DNA of 12,121 bases from Candidatus Methanophagales archaeon (GTDB lineage Archaea; Halobacteriota; Syntropharchaeia; Alkanophagales; Methanospirareceae), in contig JAUWVD010000016.1 in NCBI GenBank assembly GCA_030617585.1, positions 1 through 12,121 of the forward strand. Direction: 5' to 3'. This document shows, one piece after another, positions 1 through 7,661 of this stretch; position 1 is the first letter of the stretch; each line of letters begins with the position of its first letter. The position numbers and the translations under genes are program-made. The notes beneath the pieces are model-generated. The model searched no databases and was not told where the DNA came from. It saw only the letters and a program-made list of their open reading frames with translations.

Positions 1-189
1 CACTATATAAAGGTTTGCAGTACAAAGTTGTTTGGGATAGGTGGCTGCAGTGATTGGGGAGGACAATACGGATGCAGAAATTGCGCTGAATATTTATTTA
101 GCTTGACATTGTCACAAAACATTTCATTTACCGCAGAGAACGCTGAGTTCGTAGATAAAGTTTCATATAAAAATGGTTCCGATTGAGAA
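1..189 (+). CDS. Possible 3' end of a Cys-rich protein, cut by the window edge
   Basis: Reading frame 1 is open from the first base to a TGA at 187-189, giving 62 residues without a stop. The piece contains a cysteine cluster (C-x6-GGC, then CSDWGGQYGCRNC) that could be a metal-binding or disulfide-rich tail. I do not recognise a family. The open length is only mildly above chance for this base composition, and frame 3 is also open for its first 16 codons, so the call is weak. A TATA-like stretch at 4-13 (TATATAAAGG) lies in the same place and could mean that this is promoter rather than coding DNA. Confidence 0.28.
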
Positions 190-331
190 TGAGATAAAAG
201 GGTGTTGCTATAAACTGTTTATGCACCTTAGGCGAGATAAAGCATATATTGGAAGCACCGAAAAACTTAACACACATGAAGCATTACAATTATATGCGAC
301 TTTCAGTTGTTATAAAATTATAGGAGGTGAT
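190..331 (+). other. Leader before the vWA gene; no supported gene
   Basis: This stretch is in frame with the vWA gene without a stop, and a longer start at 173 is possible on paper. The extension would put about 53 ordinary residues in front of a clear signal peptide, so I treat it as untranslated. A TATA-like CATATAAAAA at 163-172 could start a transcript near 190-200, giving a leader of about 130 bases. No tRNA, repeat or hairpin of note was seen. Confidence 0.4.
323..331 (+). promoter_or_regulatory. Shine-Dalgarno site fixing the vWA start
   Basis: GGAGGTGAT is a full match to the archaeal 16S 3' tail complement. It abuts the ATG at 332 with no spacer, which is closer than in the lipoprotein gene (4 bases). 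It selects ATG 332 over the upstream in-frame ATG at 173, which has no such motif. Confidence 0.8.
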
Positions 332-1789
332 ATGAAAAAAATGAAAAGACAATTTGCGATGACAATAGCAGCGATATTATTGTTGTCTGCTTTAATGGTT
401 CCGTCAGTTATGTCCGGGAATGAGAATATTAGTACCACTATTGCTAACGATATAGATATGTCCAAAGTTCCAATCGGCATTGCTGCTACGGGTGATCTGG
501 TTGGTAAGATTGCCTTTGCCTCGAATAGAGATGGCGACAATGAGATTTTTGTGATGGATGCCAATGGCACAAATGTCGTGCAGCTAACAAGCAACAGTCA
601 GCTTTCATGTCCAGACGCAGATGAAGATGGTGTGTGCGATGCCGTTGACAACTGTCCAGATGATCCAGGTCAAGAATGGAATTGCGGATGCCCATGTCTC
701 GGTGGGGGCGTTGGTGACGTAGTATTCATAATGGATACTTCGGGTTCAATGGATGATGAGTTCAGTGCGCTGTGTTCAAAGATTGAAACAGTTATTAGTG
801 ATCTCCAGAGCCAAGGGATAAACATAACCTACAAGATAGTTGGAATCACAAAGAACAGACCTTGCACTTCTGATTATGTCAAAAAGATGGTTAGCAACCC
901 CCTTTCAAATCATCAGGAAGATTGGGGACCGGCAACACAGGATATCGCAGAGAAGTATTCATGGCGTGCTGGTGCGACAAGAATAATCATACCTATGAGT
1001 GACGAGGGCCCAGATAGCGGATGTCCGATTACTTCTGATGATCAGACTTCAATAACGAACGCAATAGCATCTGCAAAGGCAAATAATGTGAGAGTTTCCC
1101 CAGTCATATGCTCGAAAACTAGTGAGTGCACGGATGCTGAACACGACACAATGGTATCGTTAGCTCAGGTTTTGGCATCAAGTACAGGTGGCACACAGTT
1201 CACTTCCGCAGATCCCGGCTCTGACCTCGCCGATGGAATAAGAAACTTACTGGGTAGAGGCGTTTGTGATAGAGACGGAGACGGTGTTCCTGATGGTTGC
1301 GATCCGTATCCAGATGATCCAGGCCTGTGTGGAGACGAGGATGCTGATGGAATAGATGACTGTGCAAAAAATTGTCCATGCGAACCCTGTGTATCTATTA
1401 GTGTTGAGGTCAGTACAAACAAAAATTCGTACACACCCGGAGATGTCTTTGTCTACAATGTCTCGGTCAAGAATAATCAAATATCTAAGGGGGCAGAGAA
1501 GAGCAGAATAGCGATCTCCTATGGATTGATCGACCCTACACCAAAGACCTTCATAATAGGGACACGTATGCCCGATATATCTCTGAGCGATGCGTACAAC
1601 TTCTCTGGCGACTTCATAGTGCCGGATGACGTCTATAGCGGTAAGTACCTCTTCTTCGCAGCAGCAAGTGACCTGGAAACAGGGTGCAGTGGAATTGATG
1701 CGGAACCATATTCGATACGGCTAACACGCATCTCTAAAGCAAGCATAGAAGAAGCATGGAAGAATTGGCTGGAAATAGTAGATAACTGA
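332..1789 (+). CDS. Secreted von Willebrand factor A protein with calcium-binding type-3 repeats
   Basis: This 485-residue protein is exported: residues 1-28 form a signal peptide (MKKMKRQ, then a hydrophobic core). Next comes one TolB-like beta-propeller repeat (about 55-86, with ASNRDGDNEIFVMD). An Asp/Cys-rich thrombospondin type-3-like stretch follows (about 93-122). The vWA domain (about 128-308) carries a metal-ion site DTSGS at 135-139 and a later SDEG at about 223-226. A second type-3 cluster (312-353, DRDGDGVPDGCDPYPDD) precedes a beta-rich, Ig-like C-terminal domain (354-485). There is no C-terminal membrane anchor. vWA domains bind protein partners through a divalent metal and type-3 repeats bind calcium, so an extracellular adhesion or matrix role is likely but not shown. 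It is a single-gene unit with its own terminator. Odd: only one propeller repeat, where functional propellers have six or seven. Confidence 0.82.
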   Translation: MKKMKRQFAMTIAAILLLSALMVPSVMSGNENISTTIANDIDMSKVPIGIAATGDLVGKIAFASNRDGDNEIFVMDANGTNVVQLTSNSQLSCPDADEDGVCDAVDNCPDDPGQEWNCGCPCLGGGVGDVVFIMDTSGSMDDEFSALCSKIETVISDLQSQGINITYKIVGITKNRPCTSDYVKKMVSNPLSNHQEDWGPATQDIAEKYSWRAGATRIIIPMSDEGPDSGCPITSDDQTSITNAIASAKANNVRVSPVICSKTSECTDAEHDTMVSLAQVLASSTGGTQFTSADPGSDLADGIRNLLGRGVCDRDGDGVPDGCDPYPDDPGLCGDEDADGIDDCAKNCPCEPCVSISVEVSTNKNSYTPGDVFVYNVSVKNNQISKGAEKSRIAISYGLIDPTPKTFIIGTRMPDISLSDAYNFSGDFIVPDDVYSGKYLFFAAASDLETGCSGIDAEPYSIRLTRISKASIEEAWKNWLEIVDN

Positions 1790-1794
1790 GTTGA

Positions 1795-1822
1795 AGCCGC
1801 ATAATGCGGCTTTTTATTTTTT
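1795..1822 (+). terminator. Hairpin plus T-tract terminator after the vWA gene
   Basis: AGCCGCA (1795-1801) pairs with TGCGGCT (1805-1811) around a three-base TAA loop, and a T-rich tail (TTTTTATTTTTT) follows at once. It lies 5 bases after the vWA stop. This is the clearest intrinsic-type terminator in the window and separates the vWA gene from gltX. Confidence 0.8.
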
Positions 1823-1832
1823 AATTATAAAG
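1823..1832 (+). promoter_or_regulatory. TATA-like box of gltX
   Basis: AATTATAAAG lies about 20 bases before the gltX ATG at 1848, in the short gap after the terminator. With the usual archaeal distance, transcription would start at or very near the ATG. No Shine-Dalgarno motif is seen before that ATG, so a leaderless or nearly leaderless mRNA is likely. Confidence 0.45.
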
Positions 1833-1847
1833 AATCAGTAGAGCACA

Positions 1848-3524
1848 ATGGAAGAGACACTAACAAGGATAAGGAAATCCGCCCTGCAGAATGCAGTAAG
1901 ATATGAGAAACCGCCGAAGGTGGATTCCGTGCTGAAGAAGATCCTCGGTGAGAATCCGGAATTGAGAAAGGATGCGAAACAGGTGTACGCACTGGTAAAA
2001 GAAGAGATAAAGCGTATAGAATCAATGAGCAAGGAAGAGCGAATAGCGGAATTGACCAAGCTAGCACCCGAATTAGTAGCAGAGCCAAAAGAGAAAGCGA
2101 AACAGGAAGTGAGACTACCAGACCTGCAACTTACAGAAGGCGAAAGAGTTGTGATGCGATTCGCACCCAATCCAAACGGTGCTGCAACGCTTGGCAGTGT
2201 CCGGGGCATAATAGTAAATTCCGAATATGCGAAACGGTATAAAGGCAAATTCATTCTGCGGTTTGATGATACAGACCCGGTCGTAAAGCGCCCGTTATTA
2301 GATGCTTATGATTGGTACCTTGAAGATTGCGCATGGCTAGATGCTGAACCAGACGAAGTGGTAGTGGCATCTGACCGTATAGATATATATTACAAATATG
2401 CCGAGGAGCTGCTAAGAAAAAGCGCGGCTTATGTCTGCTTTTGCACTTCTGATGCTTTCAAAGTATACAAAGAGCGGGAAGAACCTTGCCCTCATAGAGA
2501 TGTTAGCGTTATGGCGAATATGGCCAATTGGGCGAAGATGCTAACGGGCGCTTATGAAGAGAAGGAAGCGGTTCTGAGGATAAAAACGGACATGACAAGT
2601 GCGGACCCAGCTTTAAAAGATTGGGTTGCATTTCGAATATTAAAAAAAGATCATCCTAGGGTTGGCAGCAGATATGTGGTATGGCCAACATTGGATTTCG
2701 AATCTGCGATAGAAGATCATCTGCTTGGTGTAACGCATATAATAAGGGGCAAGGACCTGATGAAATCGGGACAGAGGCAGCAGTTCTTATATGACTATCT
2801 CGGCTGGCAATATCCAAGAACAATACTCTGGGGTAGGATAAAGATGCAAGAATTCGGTAAATTCAGCACGTCCGAGCTAAGGAAACAGATAGAAAGCGGT
2901 GAATATGGCGGCTGGGACGATCCGCAGCTCCCAACGCTAAAAGCACTACGTAGAAGAGGGTTTCGGTCAGAAGCGATTCGTAAGTTCTTTATCTCTATCG
3001 GCGTTACACAAACGGACATAGCGGTGAGTATGAAGAATTTGTACGCGGAGAACCGGAAAGCCGTGGATGCACACGCATCGCGATATTTCTTTGTGCGTAA
3101 CCCGAAAGCGATGAAGCTAAAGGATAGCGATTCCTTCGTAGTTAAAGCTTTGAAACATCCTTCTAGAGCGGATTACCGGGAGATACGAACCGGTGATACC
3201 GTTTACATAAGTGGCGATGATTTCGCGAAGATAGAAGCGGGGCAAAAGAAATTACGGCTGAAATACCTCTGCACTGTGGAAATAGAGTCCGTTAACCCAT
3301 TACGGGCCAAGGTTATAGATCCCGAACCAGAAGTACCAGTTATCCAATGGGCACCCACCCAGAATATAAAAGTTCGGGTAAAGAGACCAGAAGGAATAGA
3401 CGAAGGCATAGGCGAGCCGTTGATCGCTTCTGAACTCGGAAACGTGGTTCAGTTCGAACGATACGGGTTCGTCATGATTGATTCTGTTGCAAAAACGGAG
3501 GTAGTAGCATATTTCACACATTAA
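1848..3524 (+). CDS. gltX: Glutamyl-tRNA synthetase, archaeal type
   Basis: This cytoplasmic class I enzyme charges tRNA with glutamate using ATP. At 558 residues it has the full archaeal length, with the helical N-terminal extension (1-95) typical of archaeal/eukaryotic GluRS. The first nucleotide-binding signature appears as PNPNGAATLGS at about 107-117 (TLGS in place of HIGH, as I recall from methanogen enzymes). The second (KMSKS-type) is KFSTS at 338-342, followed by the archaeal-type GEYGGWDDPQLPTL. A Cys/His cluster (C197, C199, C214, H216) is a probable zinc site. The C-terminal part, about 400-558, is the beta-barrel anticodon-binding region. In archaea this enzyme usually also loads tRNA-Gln for the GatDE amidotransferase; that is family knowledge. 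The gene appears monocistronic and intact. ATG 1848 is chosen because it preserves the extension; there is no Shine-Dalgarno motif. Confidence 0.95.
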   Translation: MEETLTRIRKSALQNAVRYEKPPKVDSVLKKILGENPELRKDAKQVYALVKEEIKRIESMSKEERIAELTKLAPELVAEPKEKAKQEVRLPDLQLTEGERVVMRFAPNPNGAATLGSVRGIIVNSEYAKRYKGKFILRFDDTDPVVKRPLLDAYDWYLEDCAWLDAEPDEVVVASDRIDIYYKYAEELLRKSAAYVCFCTSDAFKVYKEREEPCPHRDVSVMANMANWAKMLTGAYEEKEAVLRIKTDMTSADPALKDWVAFRILKKDHPRVGSRYVVWPTLDFESAIEDHLLGVTHIIRGKDLMKSGQRQQFLYDYLGWQYPRTILWGRIKMQEFGKFSTSELRKQIESGEYGGWDDPQLPTLKALRRRGFRSEAIRKFFISIGVTQTDIAVSMKNLYAENRKAVDAHASRYFFVRNPKAMKLKDSDSFVVKALKHPSRADYREIRTGDTVYISGDDFAKIEAGQKKLRLKYLCTVEIESVNPLRAKVIDPEPEVPVIQWAPTQNIKVRVKRPEGIDEGIGEPLIASELGNVVQFERYGFVMIDSVAKTEVVAYFTH

Positions 3525-3551
3525 AAATAAAATAAATACAAACTATCTACG

Positions 3552-3567
3552 TTATATATTATATATA
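3552..3567 (+). promoter_or_regulatory. TATA box of the Lrp/AsnC gene
   Basis: TTATATATTATATATA is a strong TATA region about 45-60 bases before the ATG at 3613. It would start transcription near 3585 and give a leader of about 30 bases containing the Shine-Dalgarno motif AAGGAGGA (3601-3608). Confidence 0.6.
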
Positions 3568-3612
3568 CACCTAAGATAAATGTCATTGTTGCTCGCATTA
3601 AAGGAGGATAGC

Positions 3613-4053
<441 letters not shown>

Positions 4054-4059
4054 TGACAT

Positions 4060-4074
4060 TTAGTTTAGTTTAGA
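4060..4074 (+). terminator. T-rich TTTAGTTTAGTTTA element at a convergent gene junction
   Basis: After the Lrp stop comes TTTAGTTTAGTTTAG without a hairpin. On the opposite strand it begins with the TAA stop of the Yip1-type gene. The same string occurs at the other convergent junction near 9308-9322. Archaeal RNA polymerase can terminate on T-rich tracts alone, so a termination role is plausible. Confidence 0.35.
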
Positions 4075-4630
4075 GCATCATGGGGACAGCAAGCGCGGCA
4101 AGGACTGCGACAATTACTATCACGGGCACTAAGATTGCAACGATTATAGCAAGAATAGCCATTCCAGGCGAAAGCTCTTGGAGCTCCATCACACCGTTAA
4201 TTATCACTAGAACTGACCATATCGGGCCGATGATGACGTTCGCTACGGGAATCCAACCTAATATCAAGCACGGCGTTGCACCATACGTAACCGCTTTTGC
4301 AGTCTCCTTTAACCCCTTTCTACCGCCAAACAAGTACACCCAAATATGAAGCCATACTATGACGTAGAGCGCTGCGAAGAATCCTATGATCAGTATATCC
4401 ACAAAAGTCACTGCACCGAGCAGAAATGCGAATCCACCTAACATCGGCAATTCAACCATTGATTCCACTACTGATACCGCCACTGCCATTACAATTGCGA
4501 GTATTGCCGCTAGAACTGCCAGCAAAAGGATATAATACTTGAACGCATCCATGAGCGTGTCTTTCTTTGCCGCTCCGAATTCCTTTGCCGGATTAAACGC
4601 GAATCCGCGTATTCTTCCTAATATTTCCAT
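4070..4630 (-). CDS. Yip1-family integral membrane protein
   Basis: This 186-residue protein has a short charged N-terminus (with NPAKEFGAAKKD) followed by about five hydrophobic spans: roughly 32-56, 64-84, 85-102, 116-147 and 156-182. The spacing and the stretch ATPCLILGWIPVANVIIGPIW match the Yip1/DUF1282-like membrane family common in archaea. In eukaryotes Yip1 proteins act in vesicle traffic; the archaeal role is unknown, so no function is assigned. The start is ATG 4630, because GGTGAT lies 4 bases upstream; an ATG at 4636 and a GTG at 4642 are in frame but overlap that motif. The gene is divergent from the NapC-like cytochrome gene and convergent with the Lrp gene. Confidence 0.78.
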   Translation of the reverse strand: MEILGRIRGFAFNPAKEFGAAKKDTLMDAFKYYILLLAVLAAILAIVMAVAVSVVESMVELPMLGGFAFLLGAVTFVDILIIGFFAALYVIVWLHIWVYLFGGRKGLKETAKAVTYGATPCLILGWIPVANVIIGPIWSVLVIINGVMELQELSPGMAILAIIVAILVPVIVIVAVLAALAVPMML

Positions 4631-4661
4631 TTGCATCACCACTTCACTAAATGATATTTTC

Positions 4662-4674
4662 CCCTATATAAAGC
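4662..4674 (-). promoter_or_regulatory. TATA box of the Yip1-type gene
   Basis: Read on the minus strand, GCTTTATATAGGG lies about 35-45 bases before ATG 4630. That places the transcript start near 4642 and gives a very short leader holding GGTGAT. Confidence 0.55.
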
Positions 4675-4710
4675 TTTCTAATTTTTCTTTCTCGTGATGT
4701 AAAAAAGCGA

Positions 4711-4754
4711 AAAGTTTATATACCCTCCTTGCTAAAAGGTGATTAATACCTTTT
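4711..4754 (+). promoter_or_regulatory. Promoter and dyad operator candidate of the NapC-like gene
   Basis: A purine-rich BRE-like GCGAAAAG precedes TTTATATA (4715-4722). The expected start of transcription is near 4746. An inverted repeat, AAAAGGT (4734-4740) with ACCTTTT (4748-4754) and a 7-base spacer, straddles that point. The position suits a repressor that blocks the start site; it could also fold as a weak hairpin in a leader. Confidence 0.55.
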
Positions 4755-4805
4755 GGAGTAGTGATATAAAAATGAAAGTGAAAAGTACATTTAGGAGGGT
4801 AGAGT

Positions 4806-5408
4806 ATGGAACTGGGTGAGAAGGTGATTATTGGATTGGTCGTAGTGGTTACTCTCGCTGTCATCATCGGTGCGGTGATTGGTGCGGTGGTTATAATGCC
4901 TGCAATGATGGAAGAGATGCACAAACCGGAGAGCTGTGCTTCTAACTGCCATGAGATGCAGCCTTTTTATGACTCTCTGATGGTCTCGCCGCACGCAGAA
5001 GTGGATTGTCATGACTGCCATAAACCTCATGGCCTGGAAATGTTCATGTATATGGGACATGCCCTTCATCATGCGGAAGGGATAATGGAAGGAAAGGAAT
5101 TTGAAGAGATGGCAGAGGAGATAGAAGAAATGCCACCGGCGTCTCCCAAGAATGAATATTGTCTGGAGTGCCATAATGGAGAAGAAGCCATGAAAGTATT
5201 AGAGAATATCGGTGACCCCACTATCATGTGCTTTAATTGCCATAAGACAATCAAGCACACAGCACATGAAATCAGTGAGTACACTGCCTACGAGAGCCCC
5301 AGTTATGCGGGATATGAGTGTGTGGCATGTCACGACGACCATAATGTAGACGTTACGGCAGAAACCTGTATGGTCTGTCATCCACCGGAGAAACATAAAG
5401 AGATGTAA
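4806..5408 (+). CDS. Membrane-anchored hexahaem cytochrome c, NapC/NirT/NrfH-like
   Basis: This 200-residue protein is anchored by one N-terminal helix (about 7-32) with the rest outside the membrane. Six haem sites are visible: C44-ASN-C48-H49, C68-C71-H72, C119-C122-H123, C142-C145-H146, C172-C175-H176 and C188-C191-H192. The first has three residues between the cysteines (CX3CH) and is followed by E-M-Q-P, like the first-haem CHxMxP region of NapC/NrfH. The second is followed by KPHG, also typical. Family members oxidise membrane quinols and pass electrons to periplasmic partners. Here the donor could be menaquinone or methanophenazine, and the surface cytochrome at 10434 is a possible acceptor; both are inference. 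The family usually has four or five haems, so six is an expanded form. A good GGAGGG (4794-4799) precedes the ATG. The gene converges on ccmF, which would mature it. Confidence 0.87.
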   Translation: MELGEKVIIGLVVVVTLAVIIGAVIGAVVIMPAMMEEMHKPESCASNCHEMQPFYDSLMVSPHAEVDCHDCHKPHGLEMFMYMGHALHHAEGIMEGKEFEEMAEEIEEMPPASPKNEYCLECHNGEEAMKVLENIGDPTIMCFNCHKTIKHTAHEISEYTAYESPSYAGYECVACHDDHNVDVTAETCMVCHPPEKHKEM

Positions 5409-5413
5409 TAAAT

Positions 5414-5442
5414 TCTCTGGTTTTTATTTTTTACTTTTTAGT
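5414..5442 (+). terminator. T-rich terminator after the hexahaem cytochrome gene
   Basis: CTCTGGTTTTTATTTTTTACTTTTTAG begins 6 bases after the stop and continues into the 3' end of ccmF. No stable hairpin is present; a run of T tracts is a common archaeal terminator. Confidence 0.5.
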
Positions 5443-7391
5443 TCTCCGACGATTAGTATACTCATCCCAATTCCCATTAGCACTATTCCAAACCAGAGAA
5501 GCCAAATCAGGGGGATCTTCTTTACCTTGACGACAAACTCTTCCGGTTGGATTTCTGTGCCCATAAGGCCATAAAATAAGGCATTATAGCTGGATTCTGT
5601 TGGGTGCATAGAGGCATATATATCTCCTGCAAGAGAGGAGACAATTAAAGGCTCCGATACGACCCCCTGATTTGCATAGAAGTACATCCACAGAGTTCCT
5701 TGATGGACATCCCCTCCTTCTTTAATCAGAGCATCCATTTTTAGCGCTGTGTATTCAGGGCCTACGAAACCATGCTGTGGATAGTACACGCTCCCCATAT
5801 CGGTAAACATAGTAAAATTCCCAAATTCTATTTGTGTCCCTGAAATATCAATAGTGGAATTTGGCTCTGCGAGAAAGCTTTTTGGGTCCTTAGCAGAGTC
5901 AACTGCAGTGACAAAAACGCCTATTAGTATGATGATGATTGCGAGATGAATAATGGTTTTGCCCCATAATTGCAAAGAATTCCTCCTTTGCATTACTTTA
6001 GCGGAATTATAAGCGATAGCAAATCCCGCTGCGATTAATAGCGGAAGCCCGAAATTTGTCAGCGGACTCGGCGTTGGCCCACCGAGGAATGCTAAAATTA
6101 GCCCAATACCCAGCACCGTCGCGATTATTATGATATATCGCCCTAATTTCAGCGCGCTGTTGCAACCCAATAAAGCAGCCACGAAAGCGAGCGTGAAGGG
6201 GAAGCACCAATTGTTATAAAATTGTATACTTGTAGCGCTCATGGGGTTCTCGCTGAAAATGCCACCGATTATTGGCGCTGCATTTCCGAAGAAGCATATA
6301 ACCAACAAAAACATCAGCGACCAGTAAGCGGCGAAGATAGAGACAGAATAAAGCGAAGCAGTGTCAATATCAAAGCTATAAAGCGGTTTTTTCGCTATTA
6401 TCGCAAGATAAAGGAAGCATAAAAAAACGCAAAAAGCGAACAGCAGAAGCACTGGTCCGACAGGGGATTTCCCAAACGCATGAACCGACTCCAATAACCC
6501 GCCCCGAGTAAGAGCGCTGGCGAAGATAATCATAATAAACGAAACCATGAGTGTGAACTCTTTCGCCAGATCTTTGCTCTTTTCAGGCAGGTGAAAGTAT
6601 GCGGTGAGAGCAAACCAGGGCAGTAAAGATGCCGTCTCTACCGGGTCCCACGTCCAGTATCCGCCCCACCCAAGGACTTCATAGGACCACCAACCACCGA
6701 GCGCTATCCCAATCGCCAAAAACAGCCAGGCTGCATACAGGGAACGTTTTAAAGCTGCTCTTAGTTCTTGCTTTTCTCCTGTTATCATTCCCGCCAGCGT
6801 CAGTGCAAATGCGAAGAAGACAAATACATAACCAAAAAAGACCACGGGCGGATGAACAAGCACCCAAAACGTTTGCAGCAGTGGATTGAGCCCCACACCA
6901 TCCGGGGGCGTCATGGGTAGGCGCTCAAAAGGGCTCTGAAGCAAGGTGACGAGAAGGAGGAAGATAAGGAAGATGTCCAGTATTTTGTATGTGGTGGTGC
7001 GAGTCTTGCTTTCTTTTCCTAATCCTTTAAACCGGAACACAAAATATACGAGCACAAAGAAGAAAGTTACAAAGAGCATTGACCCGCTGCTCCCTATCCA
7101 TGGGTCTCCTATCTTATACGAGAGGGACAAGCTCGATGAACTGTATGTGTACACCTCTTTCAACGAAAAAATATCATTCACGAAGGATTGAGTGAGCATG
7201 AGGTATGAGACTACTACTATTAGACAGGCAATGGAAAAGGCGATAAATGTGAGTTTTAAATTATCCTTCTCTCCGTGTTTGGCATTTACCCTTAACAAGA
7301 GGATAAAGTCAAGAACTAGCAAGATGCAGGATAACAGCACGAGCCAGGGGAAGATCAAAGCGAAAAATAAGAGGACTTCTTCCATTACCAT
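5424..7391 (-). CDS. ccmF: Cytochrome c haem lyase CcmF
   Basis: This polytopic membrane protein of about 655 residues is the ligase of System I cytochrome c maturation. It takes haem from the CcmE chaperone and joins it to CXXCH apocytochromes outside the membrane. The tryptophan-rich WWD haem-handling segment is at about 232-259 (GGYWTWDPVETASLLPW). All four family histidines can be placed: H180 in LVHPPVVFFGY, H267 in AYFHLPEK, H304 in SVHAFGKSP and H482 in TIIHLAII. They sit close to the E. coli positions as I remember them (173, 261, 303, 491), so the protein looks intact. A soluble loop (about 495-620) precedes the last helix. The start is uncertain: ATG 7391 or ATG 7385. There is no Shine-Dalgarno site and TATA-like boxes lie close by, which suggests a very short leader. 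No other ccm genes are in the window. Confidence 0.93.
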   Translation of the reverse strand: MVMEEVLLFFALIFPWLVLLSCILLVLDFILLLRVNAKHGEKDNLKLTFIAFSIACLIVVVSYLMLTQSFVNDIFSLKEVYTYSSSSLSLSYKIGDPWIGSSGSMLFVTFFFVLVYFVFRFKGLGKESKTRTTTYKILDIFLIFLLLVTLLQSPFERLPMTPPDGVGLNPLLQTFWVLVHPPVVFFGYVFVFFAFALTLAGMITGEKQELRAALKRSLYAAWLFLAIGIALGGWWSYEVLGWGGYWTWDPVETASLLPWFALTAYFHLPEKSKDLAKEFTLMVSFIMIIFASALTRGGLLESVHAFGKSPVGPVLLLFAFCVFLCFLYLAIIAKKPLYSFDIDTASLYSVSIFAAYWSLMFLLVICFFGNAAPIIGGIFSENPMSATSIQFYNNWCFPFTLAFVAALLGCNSALKLGRYIIIIATVLGIGLILAFLGGPTPSPLTNFGLPLLIAAGFAIAYNSAKVMQRRNSLQLWGKTIIHLAIIIILIGVFVTAVDSAKDPKSFLAEPNSTIDISGTQIEFGNFTMFTDMGSVYYPQHGFVGPEYTALKMDALIKEGGDVHQGTLWMYFYANQGVVSEPLIVSSLAGDIYASMHPTESSYNALFYGLMGTEIQPEEFVVKVKKIPLIWLLWFGIVLMGIGMSILIVGELKSKK

Positions 7392-7404
7392 TTTTGGTTC
7401 AAGC

Positions 7405-7430
7405 AAATATAAACTTTATGGTATATAAAC
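7405..7430 (-). promoter_or_regulatory. Two TATA-like boxes before ccmF
   Basis: On the minus strand GTTTATATAC (7421-7430) and AGTTTATATTT (about 7405-7415) lie in tandem. The first would start transcripts near 7399, just before ATG 7391. The second would start them near 7383, at ATG 7385. Two start sites with little or no leader are therefore possible. Confidence 0.45.
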
Positions 7431-7622
7431 CTCATTTAAATCCGCCAGTTTTTTAACCAGTACCAGCTCTTCATTTAGCGTGAAATTACCAACATAGTCC
7501 TCTGATAGCTCTATGACAGGAACTTGACTCTTTACTTACGCTATAGTTTCAGAGGTTTGAAAAAGCTCAATCTGTGGCGGTGTGAAGTATACACCACTCT
7601 CACTTTTACTATTCAAATACAT
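7416..7622 (-). pseudogene. Candidate broken small ORF of unknown family
   Basis: On the minus strand a frame runs from ATG 7622 to TAA 7416-7418 with a single in-frame TAA at 7536-7538. Without that stop it would be 68 residues. The part before the stop is MYLNSKSESGVYFTPPQIEL plus eight residues; the part after it has a protein-like mix of charged and aliphatic residues (VIELSEDYVGNFTLNEELVL, then KKLADLNEV). I do not recognise the family. The stop is TAA, so pyrrolysine readthrough (TAG) does not apply. Its 3' end overlaps the ccmF promoter and its 5' end lies across the ahbD promoter, which fits a decayed gene whose ends were taken over by regulatory DNA. It could also be a chance open frame. 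Confidence 0.35.
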
Positions 7623-7636
7623 AGTATATGTAAATA
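7618..7636 (+). promoter_or_regulatory. Promoter region of ahbD with an inverted repeat over the TATA box
   Basis: TACATA (7618-7623) and TATGTA (7627-7632) form a perfect inverted repeat with a 3-base spacer, and the TATA-like AGTATATGTAAATA lies within and after it. The expected transcript start is near 7650, shortly before GAGAGGG (7649-7655) and ATG 7662. A factor bound here would compete with TATA-binding protein. Confidence 0.4.
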
Positions 7637-7661
7637 AGTATCTACATTGAGAGGGTTTACC

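Noticed and set aside
173..331. Longer start for the vWA protein at ATG 173
   Set aside because: It would put about 53 non-signal residues before a clear signal peptide, and the perfect GGAGGTGAT directly precedes ATG 332.
3552..3567. TATATATTATATATA as a regulator dyad of the Lrp gene
   Set aside because: It is not a clean inverted repeat and is fully explained as a TATA box.
4070..4349. Plus-strand open frame opposite the Yip1-type gene
   Set aside because: Antisense shadow; the minus strand gives a coherent membrane protein with a family motif and a ribosome site.
4772..4819. 15-codon ORF in the leader of the hexahaem cytochrome gene
   Set aside because: Its ribosome site is poor, its residues show no pattern, and it simply overlaps the real start; likely chance.
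7536..7538. Recoded stop (pyrrolysine) in the remnant ORF
   Set aside because: The codon is TAA, while pyrrolysine uses TAG; no selenocysteine-type context applies either.
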